From Sphaerisporangium fuscum (lineage in GTDB: Bacteria > Actinomycetota > Actinomycetes > Streptosporangiales > Streptosporangiaceae): 64,000 bases of DNA. The DNA lies in contig NZ_JAHDTF010000019.1 in NCBI RefSeq assembly GCF_018531465.1, positions 1 to 64,000 of the forward strand, written 5' to 3'. How positions within the stretch are numbered: the stretch's first letter is position 1; the number at the start of each line of letters is the position of its first letter. Positions 23,493 through 32,127 of this stretch are shown here, one piece after another. Below the pieces are notes generated by a model that saw only the letters and a list, made by a program, of their open reading frames with translations, was not told the DNA's origin and ran no database searches. The translations under genes and the position numbers were made by a program.

Positions 23493-24637
23493 GTGGCAAC
23501 CGTATGGGCAGCGATGTGGTCCACGTCAAGATCATCACCCAGGCCTGGACGGTCCGGCATCGCGACGTTCCCGGCGTCGTCCAGCGGGTCGATGATCGAG
23601 CGCAGGTGCGGCGGCGGGGTGTCGTGGTCGGAGTGCGGGTGCAGCAGCCCGCGTTCGTACCACTCGCCGCACAGGGTGGCGCCGATGACCGCCAGCGCCC
23701 CCGAGCCGTTGCCGTGGATCTCGCAGCCCATCCCGAACGACTCGGCGGTGTGCACGGCCTTCACCGCCGGGATGATGCCACCGGAGCCGACGACCCCCAC
23801 CCGCAGGATGTCGCACGCCTGCGCCGCCACCCACTCGGCCCGCGCCATATGCTTGCCCCAGGAGGTCTCCGGGCCGAGGACCGGCGTGGCCAGCTGGGCC
23901 GCCAGCCACCGGTACGACTGCACCGACGCCTCCTCCATCGGCTCCTCGTACCAGGCGAAACCCAGCTCGTCGAGGGCGCGGCCGAGCCTGAGCGCCTCGG
24001 TCCGGCTGTACCAGTGGTTGCTGTCGAGCATCAGCGCGACGTCCGGGCCGACCGCCTCCCGCACCGCCGTGCACGCCTTGATGTCGAGGTCCACGCCGTG
24101 CGGCATGGGCGGCATCCAGGTGTGCAGCTTGATGCCCCGGTAGCCCCGCGCGACCAGTTCCTTGGCGAAGCCGGCGTAGTCGGCGGGCGTGGCGAGGCCC
24201 CCGGGGATGTCGTCGCCGCACATCGTGCTGGCGTAGGCGGGGACACTCGAGCGCGCCCCGCCGAGCAGCCGCCACACCGGAAGGCCCAGTCTGCGGCCCA
24301 TGAGATCCCACAGGGCCTGGTCGACGGTGCTGAGCAGGCGGTCGGTGAGGTTGCCGTGCGCGCCTCGCTGCCTGCGCGCCAGCGCGTGCCACAGGCGCTC
24401 GCGGTCGAGCCCGTCCCGGCCTTCGAGGACGGGCCGCACGTGCGCCCGGATCATGCTCTCGCGCAGCGTCTCCGGCTGCCCCAGGCAGTAGCCCTTCGCG
24501 CCGTCGCTGTCGGTGATCTCCAGCAGCGCCTCCTCGACCTCCCTGGGCGGGCCCGGATGCCGGTGGCCGTGCCCGTCGACCACCGATCGGGTGACGGTGG
24601 TGAAGACCGTGACGGTGACGCGCTCGATGACGGCCAT
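23486..24637 (-). CDS. Enolase-superfamily sugar-acid enzyme (mandelate racemase group)
   Basis: A 383-residue alpha/beta-barrel enzyme. Candidate catalytic residues are Lys170 and His172 (K-x-H on the second strand), metal ligands Asp205, Glu231 or Glu232, and Glu257, and His308 in EIHGNG. The Asp that normally pairs with this His (in DILQPD-type motifs) is replaced: the sequence is DILRVGVV. Next to udh, the likely job is opening or dehydrating galactarolactone/galactarate, as galactarolactone cycloisomerase does. The exact reaction cannot be read from sequence. GGAAGG lies 9 nt before the ATG. Confidence 0.75.
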   Translation of the reverse strand: MAVIERVTVTVFTTVTRSVVDGHGHRHPGPPREVEEALLEITDSDGAKGYCLGQPETLRESMIRAHVRPVLEGRDGLDRERLWHALARRQRGAHGNLTDRLLSTVDQALWDLMGRRLGLPVWRLLGGARSSVPAYASTMCGDDIPGGLATPADYAGFAKELVARGYRGIKLHTWMPPMPHGVDLDIKACTAVREAVGPDVALMLDSNHWYSRTEALRLGRALDELGFAWYEEPMEEASVQSYRWLAAQLATPVLGPETSWGKHMARAEWVAAQACDILRVGVVGSGGIIPAVKAVHTAESFGMGCEIHGNGSGALAVIGATLCGEWYERGLLHPHSDHDTPPPHLRSIIDPLDDAGNVAMPDRPGLGDDLDVDHIAAHTVATW

Positions 24638-24664
24638 GCGACTACCTTCCCTTCGGGGGATCGC

Positions 24665-25963
24665 CTAGGAGTGGGCCTTCTTCCATCCGGCCTGGGCCTC
24701 GGTGAGCTTCCGCGCCATGGTGTCGAGGAACTCCTGGGGCTTCATCTGGCCGAGGAGCACCTTCTGGAACAGCGGCTCGGAGTCGGCCTTGGTGATGGAG
24801 GAGTACTGCGGCAGGTAGTACGGCGGGGAGACCATGACGGTCGCCGGGTCGCCGAGCACCTCGACGGCGTTCTTCAGGTACGGCCGCTCGTCGAGCCAGG
24901 CGTCGGCCTGGGCCTCCTTGTTCGCCGGGATCTGACCGGCCTGCCGGTTCCAGTAGCTGTTGCTCTCCTTCGACAGCAGGAACTCCACGAACTTCCAGGC
25001 CGCGTCCTTGTGCTCGCTGTTCTTGAACACCGCGAAACCGTCGACCGGGTTGGCCAGGATGGTGCGCCTGCCGGAGGCGCCGACCGGCAGGGGGTAGGCG
25101 TCGACCTTGTCCGCCCCGAAGGCCTTGACGTGGTCGTTGTAGGAGCCGAGGTTGTGGTGCATCATCGCGACCTTGCCGCTGGTGAACTGCGCCACCATCT
25201 TCGGGAAGTCGTTGGTGACGTCCGCCTCGGGCGTGTCCTTCTTGTACAGCGCGGCGATCTTGCTGACCAGCTCGACGTTCTTGGGGTCGTTCACCGTGCT
25301 CTTCCCCGAGGCGTCGAAGAATCGGGTGACGCCGGAGTAGGCGTAGGCCTCGGCGAGGAGCTGGAAGATCGAACCGGCGCCGCCGCGGATCGTCCAGCCG
25401 TACCGCTCGGGGGCCCTGGTCAGCTTCTTCACCGCCGCGAAGAAGTCGTCCCAGGTCCTGGGCGGGGTGACGCCCGCCTCGGAGAGCCTGTCCTTCTGGT
25501 ACCACACGACGTCGAGGTTGGAGGTCGCCGGGACCATGTAGAGCTTGCCGTCGGAGCCGGTCTGCTTGATGGAGGTGAGCATGCCGTCGAGCAGTTTCCC
25601 GTTGAGCGGGCTCCTGGCCAGGTAGTCGTCGGCCGGCTCCAGGGCCTGCTGTCCGGTCAGGTCGGCGAGGTAGCCGGTGGTGACGCCGCCGACGTCGGGG
25701 GTGTCCCCGCCCGCGACGGCGGTGTCGTACTTCTGCTGCGCCGAGGCGATCGGGATGCCGACGTAGGCCACGTGGATCGTCGGGTTGGCCTTCTCGAACC
25801 TCTTGATCAGCTCCTGGTAGATCGGCGTGCGGACGCCGCCGTTGTTGTCCCAGAAGGTGATCGTCGTCCTGCCCGGCCCCTCGCTCCCCGAGCCGCAGGC
25901 GGCGGTCACGGACAGCGCGAGGACCGCGAGGGCTGTCGCGGCGACCTTGGTGATCGGTCTCAT
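24665..25963 (-). CDS. Sugar ABC transporter substrate-binding lipoprotein (pectin-island importer)
   Basis: A 432-residue family-1 solute-binding lipoprotein. The signal peptide ends at lipobox TAAC with Cys23 lipidated. The mature protein starts near TITFWDNNGG and has the usual PRTWDDFFAAVKKL and NPVDGFAVF segments. It is preceded by GGAGG and follows the two permease genes in the same operon. Context with udh, kduI and a pectate lyase relic suggests oligogalacturonides or galacturonate as ligand; this is inferred. Confidence 0.9.
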   Translation of the reverse strand: MRPITKVAATALAVLALSVTAACGSGSEGPGRTTITFWDNNGGVRTPIYQELIKRFEKANPTIHVAYVGIPIASAQQKYDTAVAGGDTPDVGGVTTGYLADLTGQQALEPADDYLARSPLNGKLLDGMLTSIKQTGSDGKLYMVPATSNLDVVWYQKDRLSEAGVTPPRTWDDFFAAVKKLTRAPERYGWTIRGGAGSIFQLLAEAYAYSGVTRFFDASGKSTVNDPKNVELVSKIAALYKKDTPEADVTNDFPKMVAQFTSGKVAMMHHNLGSYNDHVKAFGADKVDAYPLPVGASGRRTILANPVDGFAVFKNSEHKDAAWKFVEFLLSKESNSYWNRQAGQIPANKEAQADAWLDERPYLKNAVEVLGDPATVMVSPPYYLPQYSSITKADSEPLFQKVLLGQMKPQEFLDTMARKLTEAQAGWKKAHS

Positions 25964-25987
25964 GTGGTGTCCTCCAGGCGGGGGGTG

Positions 25988-26881
25988 CTACCCCTTGACG
26001 GCGCCGGCGCTGATGCCGTGCACGAGGTAGCGCTGAATCACTGCGAACACGCAGACGACGGGTACGGCCGCCACCACGCCGCCCGCCGCCAGGGCCCCGA
26101 AGTCGGCGCTGTACTCCCCGATCGTGTAGCTGAGGCCGACGGGGATCGTGAAGTTCTCCTGCCTGCTCATGAACATCAGCGCGAACAGGAAGTTGTTCCA
26201 GGTGTGGATGAAGGCGAACGAGCCGACGGCGACGAGGCCCGGCCGCAGCAGCGGCAGGACGACCGCGAAGAAGGCCCGCACGCGGGTGCAGCCGTCCACC
26301 ATCGCGGCCTCCTCGACCTGGAAGGGCACCGCGGAAACGAATCCGCTCATCAGGATCAGCGACAGCGGCAGGTTGAAGACCGTGTCGGCCACCACCAGGC
26401 TCCACAGCGAGTTGATCAGCCCGAGGCCCTTGAAGATGCCGAACAGTGGGATCAGCATCATCGCGCCGGGGATGAACTGGGTGCACAGCAGCGTGACCAC
26501 GAACAGCGTGCGCCCGCGGAAGCGGAACCGCGCCAGCGCGTACCCGCCCATGAGCGCGACCACCGTGGTGGCGACCAGGGACAGCACGCCGACGATCACG
26601 CTGTTCTTGAAGAAGACGGCGTAGCCGATGTCATTCCAGACCGTCGCGAAGTGCTCGAAGGTGATGGGCCACGGCACCGGCGCGTTCGACCCGGCGGGGC
26701 GCAGCGCGAAGACGATCATCCAGTAGAACGGGATCAGCGTGAAGGCCAGGTAGAGCGCCAGGGGGACGTACAGCCGGAGCACCCTGCCCCGGCCCCGCCT
26801 CCGGGAGCCTGGGGCGGCCCCGCTGCGCGCGCGGGTGCCGCCGCGTGCGATCACCTCGGTTGCCATGACTGCGTCTCTCAT
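25988..26881 (-). CDS. Sugar ABC transporter permease (MalG type), pectin-island importer
   Basis: A 297-residue membrane protein. A basic N-terminal stretch is followed by six hydrophobic segments from VPLALYLAFTLIPFYWM onward, with the EAA loop near VEEAAMVDGCTR. The ATG at 26881 overlaps the stop of the first permease (ATGA), the usual coupling. An ATG at 26866 is an alternative with a GAGA ribosome site. The long upstream frame is a shadow of the first permease. Confidence 0.9.
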   Translation of the reverse strand: MRDAVMATEVIARGGTRARSGAAPGSRRRGRGRVLRLYVPLALYLAFTLIPFYWMIVFALRPAGSNAPVPWPITFEHFATVWNDIGYAVFFKNSVIVGVLSLVATTVVALMGGYALARFRFRGRTLFVVTLLCTQFIPGAMMLIPLFGIFKGLGLINSLWSLVVADTVFNLPLSLILMSGFVSAVPFQVEEAAMVDGCTRVRAFFAVVLPLLRPGLVAVGSFAFIHTWNNFLFALMFMSRQENFTIPVGLSYTIGEYSADFGALAAGGVVAAVPVVCVFAVIQRYLVHGISAGAVKG

Positions 26882-27780
26882 CCGTTGCGGTCGGCGCCGA
26901 ACCGGCTCAGCCGGAGGTACAGCAGCGAGCAGAACAGCAGGATCAGGAACCCCGCCGTGGTGAGCGCGGAGCCGTACCCGAAGTCCTTGGAGTCGATGGC
27001 ACGCTGGGCCACGTACAGCGGCAGCGTGGTCGTCACCTGGGCGGGCCCGCCGCCGGTCAGCGTGTAGATCAGGTCGACGTTGTTGAACTCCCACACCGAG
27101 CGCAGCAGCGTGGCGAGCACGATCGCGTCGCGCAGGTGGGGCAGCGTGACGTGCAGGAACCTCCGCACGCGGCCCGCCCCGTCGACCGCGGCGGCCTCGT
27201 ACAGCTCGCCGGGCACGCCCTGCAGGCCGGCGAGCAGCAGGATCGCGAAGAACGGCACGCCGCGCCACAGCTCGGTCACCACCACCGCGCCGAAGACGGT
27301 GTGGGGGTTGCCGAGCACGGCCGTCTCCGGCGCGCCGAGGTAGCGCAGGATGCCCGTGGTGGGGTTGTAGAGCAGGATCCAGATGCCCGTGGTGAGCACC
27401 CCGGAGACCGCCCAGGGCGAGAAGACGAGCGATCGGGCGAGGGCCCGGCCGATGAAACTTTCATTGACGATGAGCGCGAGGGCGAGTCCGAGCACGAGCT
27501 GCAGGCCGGTCTCGACGACCACCCATTTGGCCGTGAAGCCCAGACTGGACCAGAACAGCGGGTCCTCGGTGAGCATCCGCCGGAAGTTCTCCAGCCCGGC
27601 GAAGCCGTCGGCCCACGGTTGGGTCAGGTTGTGGTGGCGCAGGCTGTAGTACAGGACGCTGCCGATCGGGTACACGAGGAACACTGCGATGAGCAGGACG
27701 GTCGGCGATATCAGCAGGTACGGCGCCCAGCGCCGGACGGGGGGACGTCCCCTGGCCGGCGTTGTCCTGGCGACAGCCAC
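26878..27780 (-). CDS. Sugar ABC transporter permease (MalF type), pectin-island importer
   Basis: A 300-residue membrane protein with six hydrophobic segments starting at YLLISPTVLLIAVFLVYP, and EAA loop YEAAAVDGAGRVRR. The GTG at 27780 has GGAG 6 nt upstream and is preferred to the GTG at 27810, which has no ribosome site. It is the first gene of the operon permease - permease - binding protein - enolase-like - udh - iclR. No ATPase gene is present in the island, so a shared MsiK-like subunit is probably used. Confidence 0.88.
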   Translation of the reverse strand: MAVARTTPARGRPPVRRWAPYLLISPTVLLIAVFLVYPIGSVLYYSLRHHNLTQPWADGFAGLENFRRMLTEDPLFWSSLGFTAKWVVVETGLQLVLGLALALIVNESFIGRALARSLVFSPWAVSGVLTTGIWILLYNPTTGILRYLGAPETAVLGNPHTVFGAVVVTELWRGVPFFAILLLAGLQGVPGELYEAAAVDGAGRVRRFLHVTLPHLRDAIVLATLLRSVWEFNNVDLIYTLTGGGPAQVTTTLPLYVAQRAIDSKDFGYGSALTTAGFLILLFCSLLYLRLSRFGADRNG

Positions 27781-27895
27781 CTCGCGCTCCGTTCGGTCGG
27801 GGGGTGACACATTTCTGAATCCGGTTCACGCTTGTGGACGCGCCGTCAAGGTAGGAACGCGGCGGCGGCGGTGTCAACCCTCCTGGGGATGACCA

Positions 27896-27925
27896 AAACA
27901 TTTCGACCAGCGGCCCTAGATGTTT
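27896..27925. promoter_or_regulatory. AAACAT/ATGTTT inverted repeat upstream of the importer operon
   Basis: AAACAT (27896-27901) and ATGTTT (27920-27925) are perfectly inverted 18 bp apart, about 115 bp upstream of the permease start, in the divergent space shared with the lyase relic. It is AT-rich against its surroundings. The regulator is unknown. Confidence 0.3.
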
Positions 27926-27971
27926 CGGCGGCTCCCTTGACCGCCCGCCGGATCGGCCTTACCGTCCAGCT

Positions 27972-28010
27972 GTTCATGTACGTGAATGTCGTTCCGCATC
28001 ATGTACGTAG
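27972..28010 (+). promoter_or_regulatory. Possible third IclR site upstream of the lyase relic (site C)
   Basis: GTTCATGTA at the left and GCATCATGTA at the right resemble sites A and B, but with gaps. The left part TTCATGTACGTGAA is a near-perfect palindrome, and ATGTACGT occurs twice (27975 and 28001). It ends just before the AGGAG ribosome site of the lyase relic, and also faces the importer operon. Confidence 0.45.
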
Positions 28011-28021
28011 GAGATGGCCGC

Positions 28022-28670
28022 ATGAGAGCACGCTCACGCCTCCCCCGACGGGCCATGGCCGTCCTCGCCGCCACCCTGTGCGCGCCGGCGCTCGCCGCGG
28101 TCCCCGCGTCGGCCTCGTCCGGCCGGGACGTCCCGCTCGGACGGCGCACGCTGCCCGCCGGCGACGGCTGGGCCTCGGCCACCACCGGCACGACGGGGGG
28201 ATCGGCGGCCGACGCCGCCCACGTGTACACCGTGACCGACCGCGAAGAGCTGGTCGCCGCCCTACGCCCGCGCCGCCTCCAGCGGGCGCCGAGGGTGAGG
28301 TTCCGGCCAGGTGCACGTGTACGACAACTTCTACGAGGTGCCCGGCGGCCGCGAGTACGTCTACAGCTGGGGAGCCGGGGTGCAGTCGAAGATCTACGCC
28401 GAGAACAACTACTTCCACCTGGGCAAGGGCGTCGGCGCCGACCAGATCATCTACGACTGGGGCGGCACCGCCCTGCACGCGACCGGCACGCTGGTGACGA
28501 GCGGCTCCGCCACCCGTCCGGTGGACGTCCTGGCCGCCCACAACGCCACCCACGACCCCGACCTGTCGGGCGACGCCGGATGGACGCCCACGCTGCACAC
28601 GCGCGTGGACCCCGCGGCCGTGGTGGCCGCCACCGTGCCGTTCCTCGCGGGAGCCGGACGGCTGCGCTGA
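28022..28670 (+). pseudogene. Pectate lyase (PL1) relic: internal deletion plus frameshift
   Basis: The first frame (28022 to about 28303) begins with a good AGGAG site. It encodes a signal peptide ending ASASSG and the PL1 opening LPAGDGWASATTGTTGG through VTDREELVAAL, and then jumps to QRAPRVRF. In an intact secreted lyase of this family the substrate-binding core, roughly 220-250 residues, lies between these points. After RVRF one extra C near 28303 shifts the frame. In the next frame the sequence continues QVHVYDNFYEVPGG and AGWTPTLHTRVD to the natural C-terminus AGAGRLR and stop. Both lesions are visible directly. It cannot make an active enzyme. Ribosome site and signal peptide look intact, so decay is probably recent. 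Confidence 0.88.
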
Positions 28671-28704
28671 TCACAGCGCTGTGACCACCGTCCGTCCGCG
28701 GCCG

Positions 28705-29235
28705 TCAGGTGATCTCGGCCAGCCAGCGCTCGTGGGCGCCGGAGAACGGCTGCCGGTGCCCGGCGACGGCCTCCATCAGCCAGGCGGCCGACCGCTCGGC
28801 CTCGGTGACGACCTCGGCGGGGTAGGAGTAGCGGACGCGGTGCTCGGCGAACTCGTCCTCGTCGTCGAGCAGGACGCGGCCGTCGCGCATCCGCAGCACG
28901 TCGAGGTCGAGGTCGACCATGGTGACGTGCCCGTCGCGCCACTGGGGCACGGTGGTGATGTCGCAGTAGATCGCGGCCTTGCTCGGCAGGCCGTTGAAGA
29001 CGGCCGTCCACCAGGCGTCGCGCGGGAAGAGCATGACGAAGGGGTTCGACCAGACGATGGGCGGCTCGCTCCCCCGCCGCCCGCTGGTGCCGGCCGGGGA
29101 GCCGGTCCAGACGCCGTGCTCGTCCTCACCGAGCACCTTCGCCGAGTGGTGCCAGTGAAGCGACCCGTCGAACTTGGTGTACCTGACCTCGATCGCCGCG
29201 CCGGTGACGCCCGCCGTGCGGGAGTGGACGCTCAC
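28705..29235 (-). CDS. DUF402 domain protein
   Basis: A 176-residue protein with the DUF402 fold pattern: a central ITTVPQWRDGHVTMVDLDLDV strand-turn region with acidic residues, and a later LDDEDEFAEH segment. Characterised relatives are nucleoside di- or triphosphate phosphatases or RNA-processing accessory proteins. Minus strand, upstream of nothing obvious; rnj lies 75 bp further upstream on the same strand, so they may be co-transcribed. Confidence 0.8.
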   Translation of the reverse strand: MSVHSRTAGVTGAAIEVRYTKFDGSLHWHHSAKVLGEDEHGVWTGSPAGTSGRRGSEPPIVWSNPFVMLFPRDAWWTAVFNGLPSKAAIYCDITTVPQWRDGHVTMVDLDLDVLRMRDGRVLLDDEDEFAEHRVRYSYPAEVVTEAERSAAWLMEAVAGHRQPFSGAHERWLAEIT

Positions 29236-29309
29236 CGGCGATCAGCTCGTTCGTCTCGCATAAGGCTCCTCGTGCTCGAAACACCGGGCACGGGTAAACC
29301 TACGCGAGC

Positions 29310-30995
29310 TCAGACCTCCACTACCACCGGGATAATCATGGGCCTGCGGCGGTAGGTGTCGCTCACCCAGCGGCCCACCGTGCGGCGGGTCAGGCGGCGC
29401 ATCTGCTGCAGGTCGGCGACGCCGTCGGCCGCGGCCTCCTGGAGTGCCGCCTCGATCAACGGGATGACCTCGTCGAACGCCTCCATGTCGATGCCGGAGC
29501 CCCGGGCGTAGATCTCGGGACCGCCGCTCACCTTGCCGGTGGTCGAGTCGACGACGACGACCACGGAGATGAAGCCCTCGTCCCCGAGGATGCGCCGGTC
29601 CTTCAGCGCGACGTCGGTGACCGCGCCCACCGAGGAGCCGTCGACGTACACGTAACCGCACTGCACCGCACCGACGATCTTGGCACGGCCGTCGACCAGG
29701 TCGACCACCACGCCGTCCTCGGCGATGACGATGTGGTCGTCGGGCACGCCGGTCAGCGCGGCGAGCTTGGCGTGGGCCCGCATGTGGCGCCACTCGCCGT
29801 GCACCGGCATGAAGTTGGACGGCTTGGTGAGGTTGAGCACGTACAGCAGCTCGCCCGCGGCCGCGTGGCCGGAGACGTGCACCAGCGCGTTGCCCTTGTG
29901 CACCACGCGGGCGCCCCATCGGGTGAGCCCGTTGATGACCTTGTTGACGGCCGTCTCGTTGCCCGGGACCAGGGACGACGCGAGCACCACCGTGTCGCCC
30001 TCGGCCACCCGGATCGGGTGGTCGCGGTTGGCCATGCGCGACAGCGCCGCCATGGGCTCGCCCTGCGACCCCGTGCAGATCAGCACGACGTCCTCCGGCG
30101 GCCACTCCTCGATCTCGCGGGAGTCGACCAGCAGGCCCGGCGGCACCCTGAGGTAGCCGAGCTCGCGCGCCACCGTCATGTTGCGGACCATCGACCGCCC
30201 GATCAGCGCGACCTTGCGGCCGTTCTCCTCGGCGGCGTCGAAGACCTGCTGCACGCGGTGGACGTGCGAGGCGAAGCAGGCCACGATGATGCGCTTGGCG
30301 GCGCTGCGGAACACCTCGTCGATCACCGGGCTGATGGTGCGCTCGCTCGGCACGAAGCCGGGCACCTCGGAGTTGGTGCTGTCGGACATCAGCAGGTCGA
30401 CGCCCTCGGAGCCGAGCCTGGCGAACCCGCCGAGGTCGGTCAGACGGCCGTCGAGCGGCAGCTGGTCCATCTTGAAGTCGCCGGTGTGCAGCACGATGCC
30501 GGCCGCGGTGCGGATGGCGACCGCCAGCGCGTCCGGGATGGAGTGGTTGACGGCGAAGAACTCGCACTCGAACGGCCCGAAACGCTGCCGCTGCCCCTCT
30601 TCGACCTCGACCTTCACCGGCTGGATGCGGTGCTCGGTGAGCTTGCTCTCGATCAGCCCCAGCGTCAGCCGTGATCCGACCAGCGGGATGTCGGCCCGCT
30701 CGCGCAGGAGGTACGGCACGGCGCCGATGTGGTCCTCGTGCGCGTGCGTGAGCACGACGGCCTCGATGTCGTCGAGGCGGTCCCGGATGTAGTCGAAGTC
30801 GGGCAGGATGAGGTCGACGCCGGGCTGCTCGGGCTCCGGGAAGAGCACGCCGCAGTCGACCACCAGCAACCGGCCGTCGAACTCGAAGACCGCCATGTTC
30901 CGGCCGATCTCACCGAGGCCGCCCAGCGCGACGATGCGCAGGCCGTTCTCCGGAAGCGGCGGGGGAGGCCCGAGCTCGGGATGCGGATGACTCAT
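29310..30995 (-). CDS. rnj: Ribonuclease J
   Basis: A 561-residue beta-CASP metallo-beta-lactamase nuclease. The zinc motif HAHEDHIG lies near residue 85, further metal ligands are in LHTGDFKMD, and the beta-CASP region includes SGHAAAGELLYVLNL. The C-terminal domain begins near residue 450. It has endonuclease and 5'-3' exonuclease activity on mRNA and rRNA precursors. In actinobacteria it commonly follows dapA, as here. GGGGG lies 7 nt before the ATG. Confidence 0.93.
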   Translation of the reverse strand: MSHPHPELGPPPPLPENGLRIVALGGLGEIGRNMAVFEFDGRLLVVDCGVLFPEPEQPGVDLILPDFDYIRDRLDDIEAVVLTHAHEDHIGAVPYLLRERADIPLVGSRLTLGLIESKLTEHRIQPVKVEVEEGQRQRFGPFECEFFAVNHSIPDALAVAIRTAAGIVLHTGDFKMDQLPLDGRLTDLGGFARLGSEGVDLLMSDSTNSEVPGFVPSERTISPVIDEVFRSAAKRIIVACFASHVHRVQQVFDAAEENGRKVALIGRSMVRNMTVARELGYLRVPPGLLVDSREIEEWPPEDVVLICTGSQGEPMAALSRMANRDHPIRVAEGDTVVLASSLVPGNETAVNKVINGLTRWGARVVHKGNALVHVSGHAAAGELLYVLNLTKPSNFMPVHGEWRHMRAHAKLAALTGVPDDHIVIAEDGVVVDLVDGRAKIVGAVQCGYVYVDGSSVGAVTDVALKDRRILGDEGFISVVVVVDSTTGKVSGGPEIYARGSGIDMEAFDEVIPLIEAALQEAAADGVADLQQMRRLTRRTVGRWVSDTYRRRPMIIPVVVEV

Positions 30996-31212
30996 GCTCT
31001 ACCCCCGTTCGCGGCCGCCCGCCGCCCGCGTACGGCTCCCTCGCCGAGCCGTCCGGCGCGCCGCCGGCCATGATCGTAGTTTCTCTCTCTCAAACCCTCT
31101 GGTTCCTCCCCGCCGCGTCCGCGCGGCCTGTGGTCGTCATGGTTCTCCGCCGGTCACGTCGCACGCGCGGCGGGCAAGTCAGATAATTGTCGCGCCTGTG
31201 GCGCGGAGACCG

Positions 31213-32127
31213 TCAGTCGGCCAGCTTCACGCCACCCGCGACCAGCTCTTCCCTCAGCAGTGCGACCTGCTCGGCGGTGGCGTCCACCAGCGGCGCGCGC
31301 ACCGGCCCGGCGGGACGGCCCTTCAGCGCGAGCGCGGCCTTGGCCATGATCACGCCCTGGGTGCGGGTCATGATGCCGGTGACGACGGGCAGCAGGCGGC
31401 GGTGCACCGACCGGGCCCCCTCGACGTCGCCCGCACGGTAAAGGTTGATCATGGAGGCGAGCTCGGAGCCCACCACGTGGCCCACCACGCTCACCACGCC
31501 CGCGGCCCCGACCGAGAGCCAGGGCAGGTTGAGCGCGTCGTCGCCGGAATAGTAGACGAGGTCGCTGGAGGCCATGACCTGGGAACCGGCGAACAGGTCG
31601 CCCTTGGCGTCCTTGACGGCCACGATGCGGGGGTGGGCGGCCAGGCGCAGCAGGGTCTCGGTGGCGATCGGGACGCCGGCGCGGGCGGGGATGTCGTACA
31701 GCATCACGGGCAGGCCGGTGGCGTCGGCGACCGTGGTGAAGTGGCGGTACAGACCTTCCTGCGGAGGCCTGTTGTAGTAAGGCGTCACCAGGAGCAGGCC
31801 ATGGGCCCCGGCGCGCTCGGCGGCCCTGGCCAGCTCGACCGAGTGGCGGGTGTCGTTCGTGCCGGCTCCGGCGACGACGGTGGCCCGGTCTCCGACGGCC
31901 TCGAGGACGGCCCGCAGGATCGTCTCTTTCTCCGCGTCGCCGGTGGTGGGAGACTCCCCGGTCGTGCCGCTCACGACCAGACCGTCGTTCCCCTGCTCGT
32001 CGACCAGGTAGGCGGCGAGGCGCTGCACGCCGTCCACGTCCACGGAGCCGTCTGCGGTGAAGGGCGTGACCATGGCGGTCAGCATGCGGCCGAACGGCGC
32101 GTCGGAGGTTCCAGTGGGCGATGCCAT
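31213..32127 (-). CDS. dapA: 4-hydroxy-tetrahydrodipicolinate synthase
   Basis: A 304-residue class I aldolase fold. It has GTTGES for pyruvate and semialdehyde binding, TPYYNRPPQEGLYRHF with the catalytic tyrosine, and the Schiff-base lysine in IVAVKDAKGD. It condenses pyruvate with aspartate semialdehyde, the first step of lysine and diaminopimelate synthesis; dapB lies at 41410. The start at 32127 (MASPTG) follows family practice; the ribosome site is weak. A long hairpin (32238-32291) lies about 110 nt upstream. Confidence 0.92.
   Translation of the reverse strand: MASPTGTSDAPFGRMLTAMVTPFTADGSVDVDGVQRLAAYLVDEQGNDGLVVSGTTGESPTTGDAEKETILRAVLEAVGDRATVVAGAGTNDTRHSVELARAAERAGAHGLLLVTPYYNRPPQEGLYRHFTTVADATGLPVMLYDIPARAGVPIATETLLRLAAHPRIVAVKDAKGDLFAGSQVMASSDLVYYSGDDALNLPWLSVGAAGVVSVVGHVVGSELASMINLYRAGDVEGARSVHRRLLPVVTGIMTRTQGVIMAKAALALKGRPAGPVRAPLVDATAEQVALLREELVAGGVKLAD

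Noticed and set aside
23504..27067. 1187-residue plus-strand open frame
   Set aside because: Antisense shadow of the enolase-like and importer genes. His/Arg/Asp-rich composition and no recognisable domain.
31178..31212. Possible terminator after dapA
   Set aside because: Only weak, short inverted repeats are visible in the dapA-rnj gap, so no call was made.
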